From Gemmatimonadota bacterium (lineage in GTDB: Bacteria; Gemmatimonadota; Gemmatimonadetes; Gemmatimonadales; GWC2-71-9): a DNA stretch of 64,000 nt. Made by a program: the position numbers and the translations under genes. Position 1 is the first letter of the stretch. Each line of letters starts with the position of its first letter. The notes beneath the pieces are model-generated. The model was not told where the DNA came from. It was given only the letters and a program-made list of their open reading frames with translations, and did not search any database. The stretch lies in assembly GCA_009692185.1 (NCBI GenBank), contig SHZT01000013.1, forward strand, positions 1 to 64,000. The letters run 5' to 3'. Below are positions 40,962 to 51,140 of the stretch, piece after piece.

Positions 40962-42205
40962 GCGCGATCGCTGACCTCGCGGTCCAGACCAGCGACACAC
41001 TGGCCCTCGACTCGCTCGCCGCCTGCCAAAGCGATGACCAGGCCGTTGCGGCGGTCGAAGGGCTGGCCGTGCGTTCCCGGGGTGAAGGTACTACCCGGAT
41101 TCGTTGTTCGATTAACGGCGTGCAGGGGAGCGCCCAGGTGACGGTGCGCCAACGCATCGTCCGGGTACGGCTCACGTCCGATCAGCCGTTCGCGATTCGC
41201 GTCGGCCGGGACACCCTGAACCTGGCCCTTGCCCGGGTGGATTCGCTGCGCCAGCCGGTGGCGCGGGGCGTCCCGCAGTTTGTCTCGCTGGATACAACCA
41301 TCGTCCAGGTGGATCCGGTGCGTGGCATTGTGGCCGCCGTGGCCCTTGGGACGGGCAAGGTGGTCGGGTCCGTCGAAGGCATGGCGGACACGGCGGAGGT
41401 TCGCGTGGTTGACGTTCTCGCCGCACCGACCGTCACCACGGTCGCCGCCCGCCGAGGGGGCGCCGCGGGGTCGTCAACCCGCCGGCCCGGCACCCGGACA
41501 ACGGGCGCCGTCACCCGGACCAATGCGGCAACGACCGCGCTCGGCGCGAGAGACTTCCGGGGCGGGGACTCGATTTTTCAGGTCGGTGCATCCATCGCGG
41601 CCGCGCGCTCGGCGCGCTGGGCTACGTCGCTGTTCGTGGCGGCAGCGACGCGGCGCGTGGACGGCGGCGTGGTTGAGGACGACATCAGCGGTGCGAAGGG
41701 CGCGCTGTTTGGTTTCGAGGGAGAAGCCACTCCTGCCCAACGCCTGCGATTCCGGGTCACGAGCTTGTTCGGGTCAATGACCGGGCCCGTGGAGAATGCC
41801 GGGTCCGTTTCGGAGGTGCAGCTGGATGTGGTTGTCGCACCGCTGTCCTCCTGGCTCTGGCTCCATGCCGGTGGCGGACGGCGGGCGTTGACACCGAAGC
41901 TTGGCGTTCTGAGCCAGTGGACCAGTCTGCGATTCGGCAGCGAGGCCCGATTCGGGTTTGGCAAGGGGCAGATCGAAGGCCTCGTGCGTCTTACCTGGCT
42001 TCCCGTCGTGAGCGTGAGTAGCGCGACGAGCAAGCCCAGTTTCGGGCGCACCAGCGAAGTCGGCGTGAACTATCGCAACCGTGCGGTCAGTGCCGGTGTT
42101 GGCTATGGCCTCGAGCGGCTGGATTTTCCGAAAGTCGGTGACCTCGGGCGCCGCGAGCAGTTCGGCGTTTTGCGTATTCGCTTCGGGATCGAGTTCGGTC
42201 GCTAG
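40958..42205 (+). CDS. Ig-like (Big) domain plus outer-membrane beta-barrel-like protein
   Basis: Repeated Ig-like segments (VRVRLTSDQPFAIRVGRDTLNLALARVDSLRQPV...), then a barrel-like C-terminus ending in ...FGIEFGR. Confidence 0.5.
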   Translation: MSAIADLAVQTSDTLALDSLAACQSDDQAVAAVEGLAVRSRGEGTTRIRCSINGVQGSAQVTVRQRIVRVRLTSDQPFAIRVGRDTLNLALARVDSLRQPVARGVPQFVSLDTTIVQVDPVRGIVAAVALGTGKVVGSVEGMADTAEVRVVDVLAAPTVTTVAARRGGAAGSSTRRPGTRTTGAVTRTNAATTALGARDFRGGDSIFQVGASIAAARSARWATSLFVAAATRRVDGGVVEDDISGAKGALFGFEGEATPAQRLRFRVTSLFGSMTGPVENAGSVSEVQLDVVVAPLSSWLWLHAGGGRRALTPKLGVLSQWTSLRFGSEARFGFGKGQIEGLVRLTWLPVVSVSSATSKPSFGRTSEVGVNYRNRAVSAGVGYGLERLDFPKVGDLGRREQFGVLRIRFGIEFGR

Positions 42206-42684
42206 TGCGCCAGCGATTCGGCATCGGTTTCGATTCCCACACATTCGGCGCCGAGCGACCCCTGGTCCTCGGCGGCGTCACGATCGAGCACACGTCCGGC
42301 CTGGTCGGTCACTCGGACGGTGACGCGGTCGCCCACGCCGTGACCGACGCCCTCCTGGGCGCCGCGGCCATGGGTGACATCGGGCGCCTGTTTCCGGATA
42401 CCGACCCGAAATGGAAAGACGCCGACTCGATCAAGATGCTGGCGGAGGTGAAACGCCGGATCGTCGCCGCGAGCTACACCCTGGTGAACGTGGACGTGAC
42501 GGTGATTACCGAGGCGCCAAAACTCGCGCCCCACGTGGACGACATGCGGAAGAACCTCGCCACTGCGCTCGGCCTCCCGGTGAACGCGGTCTCGGTCAAG
42601 GCGAAGACCAACGAAAAGATGGACTCGGTCGGCAAGGGCAAGGGTCTCCAGGTCTTCGCGGTGGCGTCCATCGGGGGAGCCTGA
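42205..42684 (+). CDS. ispF: 2-C-methyl-D-erythritol 2,4-cyclodiphosphate synthase
   Basis: RFGIGFDSHTF...GHSDGDAVAHAVTDALLGAAAMGDIGRLFPDTD. Confidence 0.96.
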   Translation: MRQRFGIGFDSHTFGAERPLVLGGVTIEHTSGLVGHSDGDAVAHAVTDALLGAAAMGDIGRLFPDTDPKWKDADSIKMLAEVKRRIVAASYTLVNVDVTVITEAPKLAPHVDDMRKNLATALGLPVNAVSVKAKTNEKMDSVGKGKGLQVFAVASIGGA

Positions 42685-42718
42685 CCTGTTCGAAGGTCTC
42701 CTCGATCGCCTGGTCGCG

Positions 42719-43297
42719 ATGCCGCCCGGAGCGATCTACGTGGTCGTCGCGCTGCTCGCCGCAATCGAAAACGTCTTCCCGCCGATCCCGGCCGACACGG
42801 CCGTCGCGATCGGCGCCTTTGTTTCGGGAACCGGGCGCGTCTCGACCCTGGGTATTTTCCTGGTGACGTGGGTGGCGAACGTGTCGAGCGCCGCAGGCAT
42901 GTATGTGCTGGCCCGTCGCGTCGGGAAACCATTCCTGGCGAGCCGCCTGGGTAGGCGGTTGGTGAAGCCCGCGACGCTCGCCCGCTTGGAGCGGCTGTAC
43001 CGGTCCTACGGCTCGTTCGGAATCTTTCTGTCCCGCTTTGTGCCTGGCGCGCGGGCCATCGTCCCGCCATTCGCCGGCGTGGCGGGCCTTTCCGCCGCCC
43101 GTGCCCTGATCCCGATGGCCGCGGCGTCGGCCATCTGGTACGGTACGCTGACGTTCCTGGTGGCGCGGTACGTGACCGAGATCCACCAGATCGCGCGCGT
43201 GATGGACGGGCTGAGCACGGGAGGTCTGGTGGCGGCTGGGGCGTTCGTCGCGATCGTCGTCGTCTTGTTTGTCTGGAAGCGGCGGGGCCCGGCGTGA
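42719..43297 (+). CDS. DedA family membrane protein
   Basis: ENVFPPIPADTAVAIGAF...YGSFGIFLSRFVPGARAIVPPFAGVAG; start could be further upstream. Confidence 0.88.
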   Translation: MPPGAIYVVVALLAAIENVFPPIPADTAVAIGAFVSGTGRVSTLGIFLVTWVANVSSAAGMYVLARRVGKPFLASRLGRRLVKPATLARLERLYRSYGSFGIFLSRFVPGARAIVPPFAGVAGLSAARALIPMAAASAIWYGTLTFLVARYVTEIHQIARVMDGLSTGGLVAAGAFVAIVVVLFVWKRRGPA

Positions 43298-44217
43298 CGT
43301 CATCCGCCCATCCGCCCCTCCGCCCATCCGCCAGCTTCTGGCTCGAGCCATTTCGCGACTACCTCACCATCGAGTCGGGCACGTCGCCGAACACGGTCGA
43401 GAACTACCTGCGGGACGTCGTCCGCCTCGTGACGTTCCTGGCGGGGCGGTCCATTCCCGATCCGTCGGGTGTCACGCCGGAGATCCTGCGCGAATTCGTG
43501 TTCTACCTGAAGGACGTCGGGCTGGCCGCCTCGAGCATTCGGCGCCAGGTGTCTGCCCTGCGCACGTACTTCCGGTTCCTGGCCGGCGAAGGCCACGTGA
43601 AGGGAGATCCGACCGCCCAACTCGAGACGCCCAAGGCGTGGCGCAAGCTTCCGACTGTCCTGGCCGTCTCCGAGGTCGAAGCTCTGCTCGGCGCCCCCGG
43701 CCCGGACGAACCGCTGGCCTGGCGGGACCGGGCGTTGCTCGAGGTCCTGTACGGGACCGGCGTCCGCGTGTCGGAACTCGTGGGGCTGGAGGTGAACGAC
43801 GTGCTGTTCGAGGACGGCCTGGTGAAAGTGCTGGGGAAGGGATCGAAGGAGCGGCTGGTGCCCATCGGCCGCCGCGCCCTCGGCGCCGCCGCGCTGTACG
43901 CCCGCGAGGTGCGGCCGAAGCTCGACCGCGGCCAGACCAAGCGGCGGTTCTTTCTGAACGCCCGCGGCCGGCCGCTCTCGCGCGTCGGCGCCTGGGGCAT
44001 CGTCAAGCGGTGCGCCAAGCGCGCCGGCGTCACCAAGCGCGTCACGCCCCACACGCTCCGTCACACGTTCGCGACGCATCTCCTCGAAGGCGGAGCCGAC
44101 CTGCGGGCGGTGCAGGAGATGCTGGGCCACGCGGACCTCTCCACCACCCAGCTCTACACGCACGTGGACCGAGACTACCTGCGGAGCGTCCACAAGAGCT
44201 ATCATCCGAGAGCATGA
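43294..44217 (+). CDS. Tyrosine recombinase XerC/XerD
   Basis: YGTGVRVSELVGLEVNDV...HTLRHTFATHLLEGGADLRAVQEMLGHADLSTTQLYTHVD. Confidence 0.94.
   Translation: MTSSAHPPLRPSASFWLEPFRDYLTIESGTSPNTVENYLRDVVRLVTFLAGRSIPDPSGVTPEILREFVFYLKDVGLAASSIRRQVSALRTYFRFLAGEGHVKGDPTAQLETPKAWRKLPTVLAVSEVEALLGAPGPDEPLAWRDRALLEVLYGTGVRVSELVGLEVNDVLFEDGLVKVLGKGSKERLVPIGRRALGAAALYAREVRPKLDRGQTKRRFFLNARGRPLSRVGAWGIVKRCAKRAGVTKRVTPHTLRHTFATHLLEGGADLRAVQEMLGHADLSTTQLYTHVDRDYLRSVHKSYHPRA
43301..43332 (+). repeat. Single-arm octamer repeat inside the xerC/D 5' coding region
   Basis: catccgcc-catccgcc-cctccgcc-catccgcc. Confidence 0.85.
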
Positions 44218-44819
44218 TCCTCGTCCTCGATAACTATGACTCCTTCACCTATAACCTCGTCCAGTACCTGGGCGAGCTGGGGGCGGAGCCCGACGTGCGC
44301 CGGAACGACCAGGTGACCGTCGAGGACGTCGAGCGACTGGACCCCGCGGCCATCGTGATTTCTCCCGGGCCGGGCGTCCCCGCGGACGCCGGCATCAGCA
44401 TCCCGCTCATTCACCGCTTCCACGACCGCACCCCCATCCTCGGTGTGTGCCTCGGGCACCAGGCCCTGGGGGAGGCGTTCGGCGGCCGCATCGTGCGGGC
44501 AGAACGATTGATGCATGGCAAGACGTCGCCCATCGCACACACCGGGTCGGGCATCTTCTGCAACGTTCCGTCACCCCTCACCGCCATGCGGTATCACTCA
44601 CTGGTGGTGGAACCTGCTTCGGTCCCGAAGGAACTGACGGTCACCGCCTGGACCGACGACCGCCCCAAGGGCAATGAAATCATGGCCCTCGAGCTGAAGG
44701 GCAGGCCGGTGTTCGGGGTCCAGTTCCATCCGGAGTCGGTGGGGACCGAGACAGGGAAGAAGCTGATTCAGAATTTCCTCGATATCGTGTCCGCAGCGGT
44801 GGTCTACCGCCCCGCGTAG
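44214..44819 (+). CDS. Anthranilate/aminodeoxychorismate synthase component II (glutamine amidotransferase)
   Basis: MILVLDNYDSFTYNLVQYLGELGAE...GVCLGHQALGEAFGG...FGVQFHPESVGTETGKKL. Confidence 0.94.
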   Translation: MILVLDNYDSFTYNLVQYLGELGAEPDVRRNDQVTVEDVERLDPAAIVISPGPGVPADAGISIPLIHRFHDRTPILGVCLGHQALGEAFGGRIVRAERLMHGKTSPIAHTGSGIFCNVPSPLTAMRYHSLVVEPASVPKELTVTAWTDDRPKGNEIMALELKGRPVFGVQFHPESVGTETGKKLIQNFLDIVSAAVVYRPA

Positions 44820-44847
44820 TAAGCAGTTAGCAGGTCTGGCACGACTT

Positions 44848-44876
44848 TTGACAGAATGGCTGGTCCCGGTTAGCTT
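44848..44876 (+). promoter_or_regulatory. Putative promoter TTGACA-N17-TAGCTT of kdsB
   Basis: Perfect -35, exact 17-nt spacer; -10 ends 5 nt before ATG 44882. Confidence 0.6.
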
Positions 44877-44881
44877 CGGCT

Positions 44882-47241
<2,360 letters not shown>

Positions 47242-47244
47242 CCC

Positions 47245-48060
47245 GTGAGTGGCTTCTTCGGCCCCGCGCCGGTACTCATTGCCGGCCCGTGCGCCCTCGA
47301 GCACGACGAGGTGAATCTCGAGATCGGGGAAGTGCTGTCCGGTCTCGCGGGGCGCCTGGGCCTGCGCGTGGTGTACAAGGGGAGCTTCGACAAGGCGAAC
47401 CGTGCGAGCCCGCGGGCCCCCCGGGGACTTGGGCTCGAAGGCGGCCTCGCCGCGCTCGCGCTCGTCCGGAAGCGGACCGGGTTGCCTGTCCTGACCGACG
47501 TGCACGAGCCGGGACAGGTGCCGGCCGTCGCGGCGGTGGTTGATGCGATCCAGGTCCCTGCGCTCCTGGCCCGGCAAACCGATCTGCTCGTCGCGGCCGG
47601 CCGCTCAGGCCTCCCTGTCAACGTGAAAAAAGGGCAATCCATGGCCCCGTCGGACATGCGGGGCGCGGTGACCAAGGTGCGCGAGGCCGGAGGCCGGGAC
47701 GTGTCGGTGACGGAGCGCGGCTCCTTCTTCGGGTACGGCGACCTGGTCGTGGACATGAGGAACTTCGACCGAATCCGGCAGGCGGCGGGCACACCGGTTT
47801 TCTTCGACGCGACGCACTCGGTTCAGCAGCCGGGGCAGGGAGTGGGCGGCGCGAGCGGCGGGACGTCGGAGCATGTCCCGGCCCTGCTTCGCGCCGCCGC
47901 CGCGGCCGGCGCCGACGGGTTCTACCTTGAAACCCACCCCCGGCCTCATACCGCGCCAAGCGACGGTGCGACCATGTGGCCCCTCGGGGACCTCGAAGGC
48001 CTCATCGAGTCGGCTCTCGACGTCTGGCGTGCGGCCCACGCGGCGCGGGCCCGTGCGTAG
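47245..48060 (+). CDS. kdsA: 3-deoxy-8-phosphooctulonate synthase
   Basis: YKGSFDKANRASPRAPRGLGLEGGLAAL...VTERGSFFGYGDLVVDMRNF...FDATHSVQQPG. Confidence 0.96.
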   Translation: MSGFFGPAPVLIAGPCALEHDEVNLEIGEVLSGLAGRLGLRVVYKGSFDKANRASPRAPRGLGLEGGLAALALVRKRTGLPVLTDVHEPGQVPAVAAVVDAIQVPALLARQTDLLVAAGRSGLPVNVKKGQSMAPSDMRGAVTKVREAGGRDVSVTERGSFFGYGDLVVDMRNFDRIRQAAGTPVFFDATHSVQQPGQGVGGASGGTSEHVPALLRAAAAAGADGFYLETHPRPHTAPSDGATMWPLGDLEGLIESALDVWRAAHAARARA

Positions 48061-48634
48061 AACGTGTCCGCCGGGGACCTCCCGGCTCTCCAGGACGCTG
48101 GTTCTGGGAACCGCCGGCTTGGTCGTTGCGGCGGCGCTGACCGCCTGCGGCGACATGGGGAAGCCGCCCGTGGCGGCAACGTCGGGCGATACCGCCGATC
48201 AGGTCATTTTCGGCCTGAATCACCAGGTGACGATCGATGGTGCGCTGCGGACGCGCCTCCTGGCCGACACGGCCTACCTGTTCCAGCTCTCCCAGACCAG
48301 TGAGCTCAAGCACATCAAGGTCACGTTCTTCACGCCTGAGGGGCAGGAAAGCTCGACCCTGACTGCGAGACGGGGGCGTTACGACTGGCGCACGGGCGAC
48401 ATGGAGGCGCGGGAAAACGTGGTGGCGGTGACGCCGGACGGCCGGCGCCTGACGACCAGCGTGCTCAAGTACAAGCGGGCAGACCAGAGCATTGAGGGTC
48501 CCGAATCGTTCGTCTTCGACGCGCCGCAACGTCACCTCGAGGGCGAGGGATTCACGTCAGACCCGGATTTCAAGAACGTGACCACGAGGCGGCCGCGGAA
48601 GGGCACGCTCGGCAAAGTGGACTTGGGCAACTGA
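48053..48634 (+). CDS. lptC: LPS export protein LptC-like, predicted lipoprotein
   Basis: Lipobox AALTACGD; LptC-like region and position between kdsA and lptA/lptB; GTG 48053. Confidence 0.75.
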   Translation: MRRTCPPGTSRLSRTLVLGTAGLVVAAALTACGDMGKPPVAATSGDTADQVIFGLNHQVTIDGALRTRLLADTAYLFQLSQTSELKHIKVTFFTPEGQESSTLTARRGRYDWRTGDMEARENVVAVTPDGRRLTTSVLKYKRADQSIEGPESFVFDAPQRHLEGEGFTSDPDFKNVTTRRPRKGTLGKVDLGN

Positions 48635-49968
48635 TGCGCAGCATCGCTCGTTTCACCATCGCCTTTTCCACCCTCGCCCTTTCCACCATCAGCGCCCAAG
48701 CGCCCTCCCGCTCCTGCCTCGTCGAGCTGGACCAGGTGGGCGGGGTGGGGAAGCAGAACGAAATCCGGCCGGGGGTCTTCCACCAGTTCGGCAACGGTGG
48801 CGTGACCGCGCACTGCCGCGGTGAGAAGACCTCGATGAAGTCAGACAGCGTCGCCTGGTACTCGGATCTCGAGCGGATGGACCTGGTGGGCCATGCAGTC
48901 TTCGAGGACACGACCATCCGGCTCGACGCCGATCGCGCGATCTACTACTTGCAGGACCAGCGCCTCGAGGCGTACGGCAACGTCACGTTGCTCAATCGAA
49001 AGACGCAGTCGCGCCTCACCGGGCCCAACCTCACGTACTTGAGGGTCGTCGGGACACGGGACACGGCGGAGATGCTGGCGACCGGGCATCCACAAGCCAG
49101 GTATCGGAGCGAAACCGACTCCGCAAACGCCGAGCCGTATTTCATCAAGGCCGACCGAATGCGATTCCGGGGGAACACCCGCGCGTGGGCAGGTGGCGGC
49201 GTGTCGATTGATCGCAGTGACTTCTCCGCCAGGTCCGACAGTTCGGAGCTCGACCTTGGCATCGGTGGCGGGTTCCTCGTGGGTCACGCCGAGGCGCGCG
49301 GCCAGGACTCGGCCGGGTACGTCCTGACGGGGCGCACGATTCGTTTTCGCATGAGCCAGAACCGCCTCGTGTGGGTCCAGGCCCGCGGGCTCGCCGATGC
49401 GACCAGCAGTGAGTGGCGCCTGGTGGCCGACACGGTCGAGTTCGACATCGTGGGACAGCGGGTGGGCGGAGGCCGTGCGTGGGGGAACTCCACCCGGCCG
49501 CGCGCCGCCTCCTTGAGCTACACGATCTCCGCCGATTCGCTCGCCCTGGACGCGCCGGGTCAGCGCCTCACCGAGCTGCGGGGGTTCGGGCACACCTATG
49601 CCACGTCCCGGTCGGACTCGGCCCGGGTGGATGCGGACTGGATGTCCGGCGACACGCTGGTCGCGCGGTTCGACAGCACCCTGTTCAGCCGGAGCACGCT
49701 CTCGCGCCTGACCGCCACCGGCGCGGCCCGCGCGTATTACCACGTGCCGGACCCGAAGCGGCCGGGCTCGCCCGGCATCACGTACTCGCGGGGCACGGAA
49801 ATCGCCGCGCGGTTCACGCCATTTGGTCTCGAGCGGGTGGACGTGGTGGGCGACGGAGACGGCGTGTACCTGGAAGCGGGCGCCCCGAGCCCGCCTCCAC
49901 CCAAGGGCCCGCCCCCTATCCCCACGGGACTCGTCAAGCCGTCGCCCGTGCCGGCGGTGCGACCGTGA
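48634..49968 (+). CDS. LptA/OstA-like periplasmic protein
   Basis: Signal peptide plus repeated OstA-like motifs (DADRAIYYLQDQRLEAYGNVTLLNRKTQSRLTGPNLTYL); directly upstream of lptB. Confidence 0.75.
   Translation: MRSIARFTIAFSTLALSTISAQAPSRSCLVELDQVGGVGKQNEIRPGVFHQFGNGGVTAHCRGEKTSMKSDSVAWYSDLERMDLVGHAVFEDTTIRLDADRAIYYLQDQRLEAYGNVTLLNRKTQSRLTGPNLTYLRVVGTRDTAEMLATGHPQARYRSETDSANAEPYFIKADRMRFRGNTRAWAGGGVSIDRSDFSARSDSSELDLGIGGGFLVGHAEARGQDSAGYVLTGRTIRFRMSQNRLVWVQARGLADATSSEWRLVADTVEFDIVGQRVGGGRAWGNSTRPRAASLSYTISADSLALDAPGQRLTELRGFGHTYATSRSDSARVDADWMSGDTLVARFDSTLFSRSTLSRLTATGAARAYYHVPDPKRPGSPGITYSRGTEIAARFTPFGLERVDVVGDGDGVYLEAGAPSPPPPKGPPPIPTGLVKPSPVPAVRP
48639..48695 (+). repeat. Single-arm 15-nt-period repeat encoding the LptA-like signal peptide
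   Basis: (cagcatcgctcg)-tttcaccatcgcctt-ttccaccctcgccct-ttccaccatcagcgc. Confidence 0.75.
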
Positions 49969-51140
49969 CGGGCTCCTTGCGTGAAGCATTCGTCGGGCGC
50001 GAGTCGTCGTTGCCGCTCGCGGTGGCGGCGATCCTCCGAATCGCCGACGACAGCGGGGCGGTGACGTTCGGCCAACTGGCCGTGAGTTATCGGGAGGACC
50101 ACCTCGACCTCCAGCGGCAGATCGGTGAGACCGCCGGGCAGGCGGGCGTTCTGTCGGTGGATGAAGTGCGGCGGCATCTCGAAGGGTCGGTACTGCCGCG
50201 CCTGTCCACCGACGGCATCATCGACCCACTCACCCTGCCGATCGACGAGGGGACGTCCATCCGGCTGCGGGCGGACCTGTGGGCCGCCGTGAGCGTGGCG
50301 CGTGACGGCGCCAGGGCGGAACTCCTGGGCCTTGCCACCGAGACGCTGGCGCCGGTCGAGCCCGCGAGCGGGCCTCCGACCACGGCCGGGGCGGTGCTGT
50401 CGGCCCGCGGCATGACCAAGACGTATCGCCGCCGGCGCGTGGTGGACGCGGTAGACCTGGAACTCCGCCAGGGTGAGATCGTGGGCCTCCTGGGCCCGAA
50501 TGGCGCGGGAAAGACCACTACGTTCTACATGATCGTCGGGCTGGTGCGGCCCGACGAGGGCCGGACATTCGTGGACGGCGAAGACATCTCGGGACTCCCC
50601 ATGTACCAACGTGCCCGGCGGGGCATCGGGTACCTGTCCCAGGAACCGTCGGTGTTCCGGAAGCTCACGGTCGAGCAGAACATCATGGCGATCCTGGAAA
50701 TCCAGCCGCTCTCGGCCGCCGAGCGGGAGGAGCGGCTGGAGGGCTTGCTGGACGAGCTGTCCATCCGGCATTTGCGGAGCACCCCGGCTTACCAGCTGTC
50801 GGGCGGCGAGCGGCGCCGGCTGGAGATTACGCGCGCCCTGGTCACGCGGCCGCGCTTCATGCTGCTGGACGAGCCGTTCGCGGGCGTGGACCCGATCGCG
50901 GTGCACGATATCCAGACCATCGTCGCGGGATTGCGGCGGCGGGGCATCGGGGTGCTGATCACCGACCACAACGTCGAGCAGACGCTCGACATCGTGGACC
51001 GCGCCTACATCCTGTTTGAGGGCCGCGTGAAAGTGTCGGGCTCGGTGCGCGACCTGGTGTTCGACGATCGCGTGGCCGAGGTGTACTTCGGCCCCACGCT
51101 CACGACGCGTCTCCGCCAGCGGCTCGGAGTCGTTGCGTGA
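49965..51140 (+). CDS. lptB: LPS export ABC transporter ATP-binding protein LptB with ~145-aa N-terminal extension
   Basis: LLGPNGAGKTTTFYMIVGLVRPDEG...GIGYLSQEPSVFRKLTVEQNI...YQLSGGERRRLEITRAL...FMLLDEPFAGVDPIAV; open frame upstream to GTG 49965. Confidence 0.92.
   Translation: MTGSLREAFVGRESSLPLAVAAILRIADDSGAVTFGQLAVSYREDHLDLQRQIGETAGQAGVLSVDEVRRHLEGSVLPRLSTDGIIDPLTLPIDEGTSIRLRADLWAAVSVARDGARAELLGLATETLAPVEPASGPPTTAGAVLSARGMTKTYRRRRVVDAVDLELRQGEIVGLLGPNGAGKTTTFYMIVGLVRPDEGRTFVDGEDISGLPMYQRARRGIGYLSQEPSVFRKLTVEQNIMAILEIQPLSAAEREERLEGLLDELSIRHLRSTPAYQLSGGERRRLEITRALVTRPRFMLLDEPFAGVDPIAVHDIQTIVAGLRRRGIGVLITDHNVEQTLDIVDRAYILFEGRVKVSGSVRDLVFDDRVAEVYFGPTLTTRLRQRLGVVA

Noticed and set aside
43294-44217. 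Phage or ICE integrase
   Set aside because: Motifs and neighbours (dedA, trpG/pabA, ispF) fit housekeeping XerC/D; no other mobile-element genes in the region.
44836-44853. Sigma-54-like promoter TGGCACG-N4-TTGAC upstream of kdsB
   Set aside because: The -24 part is excellent but the essential GC of the -12 element is absent. The same DNA gives a better sigma70 match TTGACA-N17-TAGCTT.
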